64,000 nt of DNA from Atopobiaceae bacterium (GTDB taxonomy: Bacteria > Actinomycetota > Coriobacteriia > Coriobacteriales > Atopobiaceae): positions 21,146 to 85,145 of the forward strand of contig JAFWIE010000080.1 of assembly GCA_017533825.1 (NCBI GenBank). Reading direction: 5' to 3'. The position numbers were made by a program, and so were the translations under genes. The first letter of the stretch is position 1; every line of letters starts with the position of its first letter. Below are positions 44,608-53,357 of the stretch, piece after piece. Below the pieces are notes generated by a model. That model was not told the DNA's origin, searched no databases, and saw only the letters and a program-made list of their open reading frames with translations.

Positions 44608-44638
44608 GCGTCCTCTGCGGGCCGCCTCCCGAGCACCT

Positions 44639-44735
44639 CGTCCCGAAGTCGCATCGTCCCGAAGTCGCATCGTCCCGGGGAACCGCTCCAAGGGACACCG
44701 CCCCAGGGGACACCGCCCTAAGGAACATCGTCCAC
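44639..44735. repeat. Degenerate 15-16 bp tandem repeat
   Basis: Two exact 16 bp units CGTCCCGAAGTCGCAT (44639-44654, 44655-44670) grade into 15 bp variants (for example AGGGGACACCGCCC). It lies between the EamA gene and the FMN riboswitch promoter. Confidence 0.6.
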
Positions 44736-44761
44736 AAACAACCGCCTTCATTCGCAACTCG

Positions 44762-44770
44762 TGCTATAGT
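44762..44770 (+). promoter_or_regulatory. Extended -10 promoter of the riboflavin transport operon
   Basis: TGCTATAGT (TGn plus TATAGT) just upstream of the FMN riboswitch. No good -35 box, as is common for extended -10 promoters. Confidence 0.55.
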
Positions 44771-44777
44771 GGACGGC

Positions 44778-44922
44778 GTCAGTTTCGGGGCGGGGTGAAA
44801 TTCCCCACTGGCGGTAATGGGAGCGCCTTCTCGCAGAACTCCCGAGCCCGCGTGCCGCACACATATGAGCGGCTGACTTGGTGAGAATCCAAGGCCAACG
44901 GTCACAGTCCGGATGGAAGAAA
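44778..44922 (+). ncRNA. FMN riboswitch (RFN element)
   Basis: Contains the highly conserved RFN blocks in order: GGGGCGGGGTGAAATTCCCC, ACTGGCGGTAATGG, GAGCCCGCG, GGTGAGAATCC, GCCAACGGT, AGTCCGGATGGAAGA. It senses FMN and here precedes a riboflavin ECF transporter with only about 11 nt between the aptamer and the start codon. The ribosome site GGAGG (44924-44928) directly after the aptamer suggests control of translation initiation: FMN binding would hide the site. No separate terminator hairpin was seen. Confidence 0.95.
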
Positions 44923-44933
44923 CGGAGGCCACC

Positions 44934-45524
44934 ATGGCTACCAATCTGAGCTCTGCAAGCAATCGTCACGACGCCCACTCGACCACGGACCAAGGTTCCG
45001 GATGGAGCACCAAGCGCATCGCGATAACCGCACTGTTCTGCGCTGTCGCCGCCATCTGTACGCTGTTCCTTGAGTTCCCCATCCTTCCTGGTGTCACGTT
45101 CCTCAAGTACGACCCGTCGGCCATCGTCGCGCTCATCGCGGGCTTCGCCTTCGGCCCCACAACCGGCATCGTGGTGAGCACCGTCTCGTACCTGCCGCAC
45201 ATCGCCACCTCCGGCGGGCTCTACGGCATGGTGATGGCGATTATCGCCACCCTCAGCCTCGTGCTCCCCGCCTCGCTCGTGTACCAGCGCAACACCACGT
45301 TCAAAGGTGCGCTCGTGGGCATGGGCGTCGGCGCCGTCGTGTGCCTGGCGTGCTGCATCGCCGCCAACCTCGTGATCACGCCCCTCTACATGGGTGCCCC
45401 CGTGCAGGCCGTCATCGACCTGATCGTACCCGCAATCCTGCCGTTCAACGTGCTCAAGATTGTCATCAACTGCGTGGCGACGGCCCTCGTGTACAAGCCC
45501 GTCACCAAGGCCCTGGGCAACTAG
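44934..45524 (+). CDS. ribU: Riboflavin-specific ECF transporter S component
   Basis: 196-residue membrane substrate-binding protein with six membrane segments. The block FLEFPILPGVTFLKYDPSAI followed by VALIAGFAFGP is the RibU signature, and the FMN riboswitch upstream confirms the substrate. It delivers riboflavin through the EcfA/EcfT module encoded next. ATG 44934 is 5 bp after GGAGG; an in-frame ATG at 44913 lies within the riboswitch and is rejected. Its stop overlaps the next start (TAGTG). Confidence 0.95.
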   Translation: MATNLSSASNRHDAHSTTDQGSGWSTKRIAITALFCAVAAICTLFLEFPILPGVTFLKYDPSAIVALIAGFAFGPTTGIVVSTVSYLPHIATSGGLYGMVMAIIATLSLVLPASLVYQRNTTFKGALVGMGVGAVVCLACCIAANLVITPLYMGAPVQAVIDLIVPAILPFNVLKIVINCVATALVYKPVTKALGN

Positions 45525-47431
45525 TGAGCGGACGGGCCGTGGCGGACGGGCGGGCCGTGGCGGGCGGACGGGCCTTGACGGACGGAAGGGCCTTCGCGGG
45601 CGAGCAGACCCACGCCGACGGGCAATTCCTCGCTCACGGGCAAGCTCGTAGCGTAGCGGCACGGCTCGAGCACGTGACGCTACGCTACGAGAGTGGTACG
45701 CAGGCGCTCGAGGACGTGTCGTTGGAAGTCGCCCAAGGCGAGCGGCTCTGCATCTTGGGCGCCAACGGTTCGGGCAAGTCCACGCTCGCCTCCGTGCTCT
45801 GCGGTCTGCTCGCCCCCGACGAGGGAAGCGTCCTTCTCGTGGGCCATCATGTCTTTGACGCGACGCGCCCACAGCCCATCGACTTCGATGCATACCGCAA
45901 GGCGCGACGGAGCCTCGGGCTCGTCTTCCAGAATCCCGACGATCAAATCGTGACCACCGTCGTGGAGGAAGACGTCGCCTTTGGCCCCGAGAACCTCGGC
46001 ATTCCCGCCGAGGAGATCGGCCGACGCGTGGAGCGCGAGCTTCGTCGTGTCGCCCTCACCGATTACGCCAAGGCCGATCCCACGCGACTCAGCGGCGGGC
46101 AAATGCAGCGCGTCGCCATTGCCGGCGCGCTCGCGATGGAACCGCGCCTGCTCGTGCTCGACGAGCCGGGGGCGCTTCTCGACGTACGCGGTCGACAAGC
46201 GATCTTGCGCGTCATGGGGCGCCTTCGGGAGGCAGGCACCACCATCGTGCACATCACCCACTTCATGGACGAGGCGCTCGAGGCCGATCGCGTCATCGTG
46301 CTCGAGCGGGGCAGTATCGTCTTGGAGGGATCTCCCGCCGAGGTATTCTCTCACCAGGACGCCATTGCGTCGCTGGGGCTCGAGGAGCCCTTCTCCGCGC
46401 GTCTCGCTCGCAGACTCGCGCTGCCTTGGACCTGCGACGACTCGGCATTGGAGTGCGCCATCCTCGATGCGTCGCATCTGCCTCACTTTCCGGCAAGCCC
46501 CCCTTCCGTGCCGGACGCCCAGGCGGCCAACGCAGGCGCGCCAACCTCCCCTGTGCGCGGTGCCCCGCCCGCACTGCGCGTCGAACACGTCTCGTTCGCC
46601 TACGTCCGAGAGAAGAACGCGCTCGACGACGTCTCGTTCGAAGTCGAACAGGGCGCCTCCTTGGCAATCGTCGGGCAAACCGGCTCGGGGAAGTCCACCC
46701 TCCTGCGTCTGCTGTGTGCCCTGGAGGCTCCTGACCGCGGGCGCATCTACGTAGGCGACGTCTGCACCACGCGCAAACGCGACCGGCGTCGCCTACATGG
46801 CAGCATCGGCTACGTGATGCAGCATCCCGAGCGGCAACTCTTCGCCGAGACCGTCCTCGAGGACGTGGCGTTTGGACCCCAGAACCTCGGGTTTGCGCAC
46901 GGAGAGGTTCTCCGCCACTGCCGAGAGGCCCTCGACCTCGTGGGACTTGTCGGCGTGGACGACACCTCCCCCTTCGAGCTCTCGGGTGGACAACAGCGCC
47001 TCTGCGCACTGGCCGGCATACTCGCCATGGAGCCTCGGGTTCTCGTGCTCGACGAACCCACGGCCGGCCTCGACCCGCGTGGTCGCAGGGGGCTGCGCGC
47101 CATCCTCGAGGACGTGCGCCGTCGCGGAACCACCATCGTGCAAGTGACGCATTCGATGGAAGACGCGGCACGTGCGGACCGCATCGTGGTACTCGACCAG
47201 GCGCACGTGCTCCTCGAAGGTACGCCCCGTGAGGTGTTTAGCGCCGCGCATGAGGAGCTTCTCACGCATGCGGGCCTCGGCCTTCCCCTGCCACTTGTCT
47301 GGGCGCTACGTCTGGAGCGCGCCGGCTGTCCTTCGTTGGGCGCACCGCTCTCGCTCGACGAACTCGTGAGGGCGCTCGCACGGAGTGGCTCTGCCGTCAC
47401 CCATCAGGAAGAGGATGCCCCATGGCTGTGA
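45524..47431 (+). CDS. Fused ECF transporter ATPase (EcfA1-EcfA2)
   Basis: 635-residue tandem ABC ATPase. First cassette: Walker A GANGSGKST, signature LSGGQMQR, Walker B LLVLDEPG (about 40-270). Second cassette: Walker A GQTGSGKST, signature LSGGQQRL, Walker B VLVLDEPT (about 350-570). Fused ecfA1A2 genes are known in Actinobacteria. The GTG start overlaps the ribU stop. The first 25 or so residues are a repetitive GRA(V/L/F)-(A/T)DG/GG run encoded by degenerate tandem DNA, so the true start may be further in, although no ATG is available. Note: Walker B of the first cassette is followed by GA rather than TA. Confidence 0.92.
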   Translation: MSGRAVADGRAVAGGRALTDGRAFAGEQTHADGQFLAHGQARSVAARLEHVTLRYESGTQALEDVSLEVAQGERLCILGANGSGKSTLASVLCGLLAPDEGSVLLVGHHVFDATRPQPIDFDAYRKARRSLGLVFQNPDDQIVTTVVEEDVAFGPENLGIPAEEIGRRVERELRRVALTDYAKADPTRLSGGQMQRVAIAGALAMEPRLLVLDEPGALLDVRGRQAILRVMGRLREAGTTIVHITHFMDEALEADRVIVLERGSIVLEGSPAEVFSHQDAIASLGLEEPFSARLARRLALPWTCDDSALECAILDASHLPHFPASPPSVPDAQAANAGAPTSPVRGAPPALRVEHVSFAYVREKNALDDVSFEVEQGASLAIVGQTGSGKSTLLRLLCALEAPDRGRIYVGDVCTTRKRDRRRLHGSIGYVMQHPERQLFAETVLEDVAFGPQNLGFAHGEVLRHCREALDLVGLVGVDDTSPFELSGGQQRLCALAGILAMEPRVLVLDEPTAGLDPRGRRGLRAILEDVRRRGTTIVQVTHSMEDAARADRIVVLDQAHVLLEGTPREVFSAAHEELLTHAGLGLPLPLVWALRLERAGCPSLGAPLSLDELVRALARSGSAVTHQEEDAPWL

Positions 47432-48216
47432 AAATCACACTCGGGCAATACATCGCCACTGACTCCCCCATCCATCGGCTGGACCCGCGAACCAAGGTCT
47501 GTGTGGCGCTCATCGCGATGGTCTCGGTGTTCTTTATCCATACGCCAGCACAGCTGATACTGGGCTTCGCCTTCGTGCTGGCAGCCGTCGCACTTGCCCG
47601 CATCCCCGCCCACCGGGTCCTCGAGTCCATTGCGCCCATCATCGCGATAATCGTGCTCTTGAGCCTTTTCAACCTCTTTCTCACAAATACTGGGACAACG
47701 CTCGCAACCTTCGGTCCGTTGCGAATAACCGACGATGGCGTGCGCGCGGCCGTGCTTTACAGCCTCCGCCTCGTCATCGGCGTCCTTGCAGGCATGCTCC
47801 TCTTACTCACCACCACGCCTTCCCAGCTCACCGACGCGTTCGACGCGCTACTCGCACCGCTCGCACACCTCGGCCTTCATGCACACGAGTTGGCGATGGT
47901 CTTCTCGCTCATGCTGCGCTTCATTCCCACCTTGGCCAACGAGGCCTCGACACTCGCTGACGCCCAGACTGCGCGGGGAGGCGCGCTGGGAGAGGGCTCT
48001 CCTGCCAAGCGCATCCGGGCGATCGTGCCGCTTGTCGTGGCGTTGCTCGCAAGCTCGCTGCATCACGCTAACGACCTCTCCAGGGCGCTCGACGCTCGGT
48101 GCTATGAGGGTGGGGCCGAGCGTAGTCACTGGCATCCGCTCCGAATGCGCGGCGCAGACTGGGCGACACTCACCCTGACCGCCGCCTACATCACGGCGCT
48201 CGTCATTCTCCGATAG
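47422..48216 (+). CDS. ecfT: ECF transporter transmembrane component EcfT
   Basis: 264-residue membrane scaffold linking S components with the ATPases. The two Ala-Arg-Gly type coupling motifs appear as TARGG and DARCYEGG in the C-terminal cytoplasmic part; HRLDPRTKV near the N-terminus is also family-typical. It overlaps the ecfA gene by 10 bp. Because ECF modules can be shared, this module may also serve S components elsewhere in the genome. Confidence 0.93.
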   Translation: MAVKITLGQYIATDSPIHRLDPRTKVCVALIAMVSVFFIHTPAQLILGFAFVLAAVALARIPAHRVLESIAPIIAIIVLLSLFNLFLTNTGTTLATFGPLRITDDGVRAAVLYSLRLVIGVLAGMLLLLTTTPSQLTDAFDALLAPLAHLGLHAHELAMVFSLMLRFIPTLANEASTLADAQTARGGALGEGSPAKRIRAIVPLVVALLASSLHHANDLSRALDARCYEGGAERSHWHPLRMRGADWATLTLTAAYITALVILR

Positions 48217-48226
48217 CTGCTTAATC

Positions 48227-48349
48227 GTGGCCGCTTCCCGCAGCCGCCTGCTCTCCCACAGCGCGATTGCGGCCTATAGATTGCGGCCTATAGATTGCGG
48301 CCTCTATGACTGCTTCATGGCCGCCTCCCGACGGTGGGAAAGCGGCCAC
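48227..48349. repeat. Inverted repeat flanking a 14 bp tandem repeat
   Basis: GTGGCCGCTTCCC (48227-48239) and GGGAAAGCGGCCAC (48336-48349) form an inverted repeat with one extra base. Between them are three 14 bp units, GATTGCGGCCTATA (48265-48306, the last degenerate). Lies in the gap between convergent ecfT and the PIN toxin gene. Confidence 0.55.
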
Positions 48350-48357
48350 ATGAATCA

Positions 48358-48846
48358 TCAAAGCCCAAAGGCGCGGACCGCATCCAGCGGCTTGAGGCAC
48401 TTGACGGGGAGGCAGTCCCTCAGGGAATCCTCGAACGTGACGATGCAGCTTGCCCTGCACGCCTCGGCCGTCGCAACGAGAAGCGCCTCGCGATAATCCG
48501 CTTGAAGGTCTTTGAGCATCTCCGCACGCTCGGCCTCGACCGGACCCGCCGTGATCACTGTGGCTGCGTCGCGCACGAACGCCACGCTATCCCAGGCAAT
48601 CGAGGCGATGAGCGCCTCGATTCGGTCGTCAACCACGCCCCCCTCCACGGTAACGACATGGCGCAGCACGTGGCAGAGGTCGTTCCACACGTCCTGCAGG
48701 CAGGTGGCGGTCACGTACAGATTGACCTTGCCCGTGGCGGCCGTCAGGAACTGGTACGCCTCTTCTCCCCGCTCGTTAAGATCCAGGCACAGGGCAAGCC
48801 ACACGCTCTCGTCGACCAAGATGCCCTTCTTGACAACTATGCTCAT
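48358..48846 (-). CDS. PIN-domain toxin (VapC-like)
   Basis: 162-residue predicted Mg2+-dependent ribonuclease. PIN-type acidic residues are seen in ILVDESVWL near the start, a central aspartate/glutamate region and IVTFEDSLRD near the end. It is preceded by, and overlaps by 4 bp (ATGA), an antitoxin gene, the classical toxin-antitoxin layout. ATG 48846 is preferred. The fold is close to PIN-like family members paired with RelB-type antitoxins, and differs from typical VapC in length and spacing. Confidence 0.82.
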   Translation of the reverse strand: MSIVVKKGILVDESVWLALCLDLNERGEEAYQFLTAATGKVNLYVTATCLQDVWNDLCHVLRHVVTVEGGVVDDRIEALIASIAWDSVAFVRDAATVITAGPVEAERAEMLKDLQADYREALLVATAEACRASCIVTFEDSLRDCLPVKCLKPLDAVRAFGL

Positions 48847-49262
48847 GACTGTGCGACCTCCTTGGCACGACGCGCCGACCCGGCGGTACACAGAGCCTGC
48901 AGGTCGGCAACGGACAGGCTACGCCCCGCACCTTCTGCGATTCCCGCCTCATCGGCAAGCATCCGCCATGCGCGACCGCGCGCGTCCTCGATCTCGCGGT
49001 TGAGGCGATCCTCCTCGCGCGCCTGCGCCTCACGTTCCTCGTCAGTGAGAAAGTCGGGCACCCGCCCCGTGCGCACCACGTAACTCCAGAGTCGAGAAAT
49101 GACATCCGTGGGATTCGAGCCCATCGAACGCAGCACCTCGTCCCCCCGGACCTTGAGGTCCTTGTCGACGCGGACGTTCATCTGCGTGGTGATGCCCCGC
49201 GTACGCGGACGACCGCGACGGCGCGGTGCCTGCTCCACGCCTTCCCCGGTGATTTGCTCCAT
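48843..49262 (-). CDS. RelB/DinJ-like ribbon-helix-helix antitoxin
   Basis: 139 residues. The ribbon-helix-helix region is MNVRVDKDLKVRGDEVLRSM followed by DVISRLWSYVVRTGRVPDF, the RelB/DinJ layout; the C-terminal half is acidic and alanine-rich and presumably wraps the toxin. A basic, proline-rich N-terminal arm (RRRGRPRTRG) is unusual. ATG 49262 has GAGGAGG upstream. It likely represses its own operon through the palindrome at 49285-49313. Confidence 0.85.
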   Translation of the reverse strand: MEQITGEGVEQAPRRRGRPRTRGITTQMNVRVDKDLKVRGDEVLRSMGSNPTDVISRLWSYVVRTGRVPDFLTDEEREAQAREEDRLNREIEDARGRAWRMLADEAGIAEGAGRSLSVADLQALCTAGSARRAKEVAQS

Positions 49263-49573
49263 GTATTACCTCCTCGCACAATTATCCCGTGCTAGAGAAT
49301 ATAGCGTACGGGAAGTTTTATCAAGCAACAGACAGGGGGTCGGCAGGTGGGCTTCGCCCGGCATCTGCCAGATCGCACCACCTCTAACGCAACAGAGCGT
49401 ACCGCTTCAAACGGAGATAACAGGGCGCGCTGCCCCAAGCGAATCGCGCAGCCCCAAGCGGAACTCAACATTCAACCCTTTTGCCGGGATTACCGCTCGC
49501 GTACAGTCGGTTGGCAGAGGGCCGATACAGGCCATTAGTCTATAATGATTGAATTAGGAGGGAGGTGGGCGCC
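49263..49573. other. 311 bp divergent intergenic region
   Basis: Contains the toxin-antitoxin promoter and operator on the left, a hairpin with a TTCG loop (GGCAG..CTGCC, 49342-49368), and a possible -10 box TATAAT (49541-49546) for the kinase operon. No gene seen. Confidence 0.6.
49285..49324 (-). promoter_or_regulatory. Toxin-antitoxin promoter and operator
   Basis: Minus-strand TTGATA (49319-49324), 17 bp, TATTCT (49296-49301). An inverted repeat (TCCCGTGCTA and TAGCGTACGGGA arms, 49285-49313) covers the -10, fitting autoregulation by the antitoxin. Confidence 0.6.
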
Positions 49574-51109
49574 GTGTTGAGTCAAGCCAGTCTGATCTTG
49601 GTGTATCTGGGTAGTGCGCTCATGGTCTACAACATCTACGGCTTCGTGCACTTCGTTCAGAACTTCCAGAGCAACAGCAGCTGGGGTGCAGACAAACGCG
49701 TGCTCTATCTTCCCGTCATCCTGCTGGCCCTCTTCCTCATGGGATACCTGGCGGTCGGCATCTTTGGCAATCCCGACATCGTCATCGGCGGAATCCTCTT
49801 TGGCGGCAGCGTCTTCGTCCTCACGATGTACCTGCTGCTGAGCCGCATCACGCAGCGCGTCATCGAGAACGAGCGCCTCAAGGCAGAGCTTCTCGCCGTG
49901 GAGCAGAGCAACCAGGCAAAGACAGCATTCCTTGCCAGCATGAGCCACGAGATGCGCACCCCCCTCAATGTGATCATCGGCCTCGACAACATAGCGCTCA
50001 GGGACTCAGAGCTCCCCCAGCGCACGCGCTCGCAGCTCGAGAAGATCAACCTGAGCGCACACCACCTACTCGACCTTATCAACAACGTCCTCGACATGAA
50101 CCGCTTCGAATCCGGCGTTCTCGAGGCAGACCAAGAGGACTTCGACCTGCTTGAGGCGCTGAATCAGGTCAGCGCCATCACGGAGACCCTCTGCGAGCAG
50201 AAGGGCCTCACGTATCACTACGTCGTGGACGAGGGCGTATCCGAATTCTGCAGGGGCGATCAGGTACTCCTAAAGCAGGTGCTGCTCAGCATCCTCAACA
50301 ACGCCGTGAAGTTCACCGACACCCCCGGCGACGTACACTTCTCCGTCTGCGTCGCATCGCATGACGACGCGACGCAGACGGTTTGCTTTACGGTCACGGA
50401 CACCGGCATTGGCATGGAAGAGGACTTCCTACCCCACGTGTTCGACGCGTTTACTCGGGAGGACGATAGCACCACCAACCGCTTTGGTGGAGGCGGCCTG
50501 GGTCTGGCGGTCTCCAAGCGCGGCGTGGAGCTGATGAACGGACGCATCGAGGTTCGAAGCGTTAAGGGGGAGGGTTCGACCTTCACCGTCACCGTGCCGC
50601 TCATCATCATCGAGCCCCCAGAAGACGTACATCCGACCTTGTCCGAGAATCCCGCAGCGACGTCCGAGGCCGATGCACCCGAATCGGATGTGGAAGGCGA
50701 GGGTCTCGACGGCAAGCGCGTGCTCATCGTGGAGGACGTCGAGGAGAACGCCGAGATCGTGGCCGACCTTCTCGACCTGGAAGGAGCCCTCAGCGAGCAC
50801 GCCGAGAACGGTCAGATTGCAATCCAGATGCTCTCGCAATCAGACGAATGGTACTATGACGCCCTGCTCATGGACTTGCGCATGCCCGTCATGGATGGTC
50901 TCGAGGCAGCGCGCCGCATTCGGCACCTGGAGCGACCGGATGCACAGCACATGCCCATCATCGCCCTGACGGCCAACGCGTTCCAAGAGGACGTCCAACA
51001 ATCGCTTGAGGCGGGAATGGACGCGCACCTAGCGAAACCCGTGGATGCAGACCTGCTGTTCTCCACGCTCGAACGGCTCATCGACCAGAAGTCGCCCACG
51101 CACGACTAG
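49574..51109 (+). CDS. Hybrid histidine kinase (TM-HisKA-HATPase-REC)
   Basis: 511-residue sensor. Three N-terminal membrane helices (about 6-28, 45-66, 72-92) have almost no external loop. The HisKA domain with phospho-accepting His is SHEMRTPLNVIIGL (about residue 130); the ATPase motifs are NNAVKFT, TDTGIGM and FGGGGLGLAVSKRG. A REC domain (about 385-505) has acceptor Asp in LLMDLRMPVMDGL and Lys in AKPVDA. Start GTG 49574, 8 bp after AGGAGGGAGG. First of four genes, 15 bp before the REC-EAL gene. Confidence 0.88.
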   Translation: MLSQASLILVYLGSALMVYNIYGFVHFVQNFQSNSSWGADKRVLYLPVILLALFLMGYLAVGIFGNPDIVIGGILFGGSVFVLTMYLLLSRITQRVIENERLKAELLAVEQSNQAKTAFLASMSHEMRTPLNVIIGLDNIALRDSELPQRTRSQLEKINLSAHHLLDLINNVLDMNRFESGVLEADQEDFDLLEALNQVSAITETLCEQKGLTYHYVVDEGVSEFCRGDQVLLKQVLLSILNNAVKFTDTPGDVHFSVCVASHDDATQTVCFTVTDTGIGMEEDFLPHVFDAFTREDDSTTNRFGGGGLGLAVSKRGVELMNGRIEVRSVKGEGSTFTVTVPLIIIEPPEDVHPTLSENPAATSEADAPESDVEGEGLDGKRVLIVEDVEENAEIVADLLDLEGALSEHAENGQIAIQMLSQSDEWYYDALLMDLRMPVMDGLEAARRIRHLERPDAQHMPIIALTANAFQEDVQQSLEAGMDAHLAKPVDADLLFSTLERLIDQKSPTHD

Positions 51110-51124
51110 CAAGGAAAGTACCAC

Positions 51125-52819
51125 GTGATTCAGAAGCAACAGATACAGAGGCCCCAGCTCGTCCTCGTCGTAGACGATTTCGAGATCAACCGGGACATTC
51201 TGGGCATGATTCTCGAGGACGACTACGAAGTGGCATATGCCGCCGACGGCAAGGAGGCCCTCGACTTCATGCGCGCACACGTGCACGACCTTTCCATCGT
51301 CCTTCTCGACCTCATCATGCCCGTGATGACGGGATTCGAGGTCCTCGAAACCGTCCGTGAGGACGAGCTCCTCAGCGCCATACCCATCATCGTCCTCACC
51401 GCAGAGAAGAGCGCCGAGCTCACGGCGCTGCAGCTTGGAGCCGCAGACTTCATCACCAAGCCGTTCGACGTGCACGAGGTCATCCTCGCCCGCGTGAGTC
51501 GCATCATCGAGCTGAGCGAAGGCCGCCAACTGATCTCGAGCGCCGAGACGGACCGTCTCACGGGCCTCTACACCCGCAACTTCTTCTTCGAGTACGCGAA
51601 CCGCCTCTTCACGTACCACCCTGAGCGGCATCGCGACGCCATCGTCGTCGACGTCGAGCAGTTCCACACCATCAATGCCCTCAACGGCCGAGACTTTGGC
51701 GACAAGGTCCTCCGCTGCATCGGCGACTCGATCAAGTCCTGTCTCGAGCATGTCGAGGGCATCGCCGCGCGCATCGAGGACGACTGCTTCGACATCTACT
51801 GCACCGCCCAGGATGACTATGCCAAGATGCTCGCCTGCCTCCAAGAGAAGGTGAACGGACTCTCCCCCTTCGTGAGCATCCACCTACGCATGGGCGTCAT
51901 GCCCTGGCACGAGGGGGTCGAGCCCATCGTGATGTTTGATCGCGCACGCGCCGCCTGCAACATGGCGAGGGGTAACTTCCAGTACCCGCTCAAGGTCTTC
52001 AACAGCAACATGCTCGACCGGGAACTGCTCAACCAGCGTCTTCTCAACGACCTGCAAGCTGCACGCAACGAACGGCAGCTCAGGGTGGTCTATCAACCCA
52101 AGTACGACATACAGTGTAGCCCCCCACGCCTTGCCAGCGCTGAGGCGCTCATCCGCTGGTGGCACCCAGACCTGGGCATGATCTCTCCCGGGGACTTCAT
52201 CCCCCTGCTCGAAGGCAACGGACTCATCGGCGTGATCGACGCATTCGTGTGGCAGGAGGCAGCCCGCCAGGTGGCCGAGTGGCGCGAGATCTACGGCATC
52301 GACCTGCCCGTCTCCGTCAACCTCTCGCGCACCGACGTCTTTGACCCGACGCTCGTCGAACGCCTGATGCATCTCATCGAGGACAACGGCATCGACTACA
52401 AGAGCATCAAGCTCGAGGTGACGGAGTCTGCCTGCACCGACAACGCCGCGCAGATGCTTGACGTAATTGCCCGCTTGCGCGACGCCGGCTTCCAAATAGA
52501 GATGGATGACTTCGGATCGGGTTACTCTTCGCTTAACATGCTTTCGGACATGCCCATCGACGTGCTCAAGATGGACATGCGGTTTGTGCGCAACATAGAG
52601 CACAACGCGACTGACCGCCGCCTGGTGACCCTCATCCTCGACATCGCCAAGTATCTCGAGGTCAAGGTAATCGCCGAGGGCGTGGAGACGGAGGGCCAAC
52701 TTGATCTGCTTCGCGATGGTGGTTGCGACCTGGTGCAGGGCTTCTACTTCTCGCGCCCACTTCCGCCTGAGGAATTCGAAGAGCTAATCAAGCGAGAGCT
52801 TGCGATAGAAAGGAACTAG
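51125..52819 (+). CDS. REC-GGDEF(degenerate)-EAL response regulator
   Basis: 564 residues. A CheY-like receiver (VVDDFEINRDILGMILEDDY; acceptor Asp in VLLDLIMPVMTGF; KPFDV) is followed by a degenerate GGDEF domain (about 140-290; EDDCF in place of GGDEF). The EAL domain (about 310-555) has intact catalytic motifs SAEALIRWW, VNLSRTD, LEVTES, DDFGSGYSS, KMDMRF, AEGVET and VQGFYF. It probably degrades c-di-GMP under phosphorelay control. GTG 51125 with AAGGAAAG upstream. Next gene (Hpt) follows after 6 bp. Confidence 0.9.
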   Translation: MIQKQQIQRPQLVLVVDDFEINRDILGMILEDDYEVAYAADGKEALDFMRAHVHDLSIVLLDLIMPVMTGFEVLETVREDELLSAIPIIVLTAEKSAELTALQLGAADFITKPFDVHEVILARVSRIIELSEGRQLISSAETDRLTGLYTRNFFFEYANRLFTYHPERHRDAIVVDVEQFHTINALNGRDFGDKVLRCIGDSIKSCLEHVEGIAARIEDDCFDIYCTAQDDYAKMLACLQEKVNGLSPFVSIHLRMGVMPWHEGVEPIVMFDRARAACNMARGNFQYPLKVFNSNMLDRELLNQRLLNDLQAARNERQLRVVYQPKYDIQCSPPRLASAEALIRWWHPDLGMISPGDFIPLLEGNGLIGVIDAFVWQEAARQVAEWREIYGIDLPVSVNLSRTDVFDPTLVERLMHLIEDNGIDYKSIKLEVTESACTDNAAQMLDVIARLRDAGFQIEMDDFGSGYSSLNMLSDMPIDVLKMDMRFVRNIEHNATDRRLVTLILDIAKYLEVKVIAEGVETEGQLDLLRDGGCDLVQGFYFSRPLPPEEFEELIKRELAIERN

Positions 52820-52825
52820 GGAACC

Positions 52826-53194
52826 ATGACACTTCAAGAACTATACGGCGCCATAGACGCAGACTACACCCAGGCGATGCGCGTACTGCGAATCGACCGC
52901 CTGCTCGACAAGCACATTCGCAAGTTTGTGGCGAACGGCGTCATCGATTCGCTGCTCGAGGCTGGCAAGACCATGGAACCCCGTCAGCTCTTCGAGGCTG
53001 CCCATGCGGCAAAGGGCGTATGTGGCAACCTGGGCCTCGTCAAGCTCGCCGACCTCTCTTCAACCATCGCCGAAGAGTTCCGCGATGGCAACGCACGTAC
53101 GATGAGCGACGCGGAAGTGCGGGAGACGCTCTCCCAGATCGATGCTCTCTACACCAAGACCAAGGACGGCATCAAAGCGTACGCAAGCGCCTAA
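52826..53194 (+). CDS. Histidine phosphotransfer (Hpt) protein
   Basis: 122-residue helical protein. The phospho-accepting histidine lies in EAAHAAKGVCGNLGL, the standard Hpt motif. It would shuttle phosphate between the hybrid kinases and the REC-EAL protein of the same operon. ATG 52826 is 6 bp after the EAL stop, in the same transcript. Confidence 0.9.
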   Translation: MTLQELYGAIDADYTQAMRVLRIDRLLDKHIRKFVANGVIDSLLEAGKTMEPRQLFEAAHAAKGVCGNLGLVKLADLSSTIAEEFRDGNARTMSDAEVRETLSQIDALYTKTKDGIKAYASA

Positions 53195-53357
53195 CGGGCG
53201 ACGGAGTGCACGACGGCCTCGAGCGACTGGGCGATTGTCCGCTTTGGCCCGCAACAGAGGCGGAGCGTTTAAGGAGGCGCTTGGGAACCGGTCGCCTTGG
53301 CCCTCCCCTCACCCCGCACTCGGACGATTCATGCAAGAAGAAAGACGGTGATGGGTT

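Noticed and set aside
49342..49368. Hairpin with TTCG loop as a structured RNA or riboswitch
   Set aside because: Only a single imperfect hairpin without conserved riboswitch motifs; may be incidental in the divergent gap.
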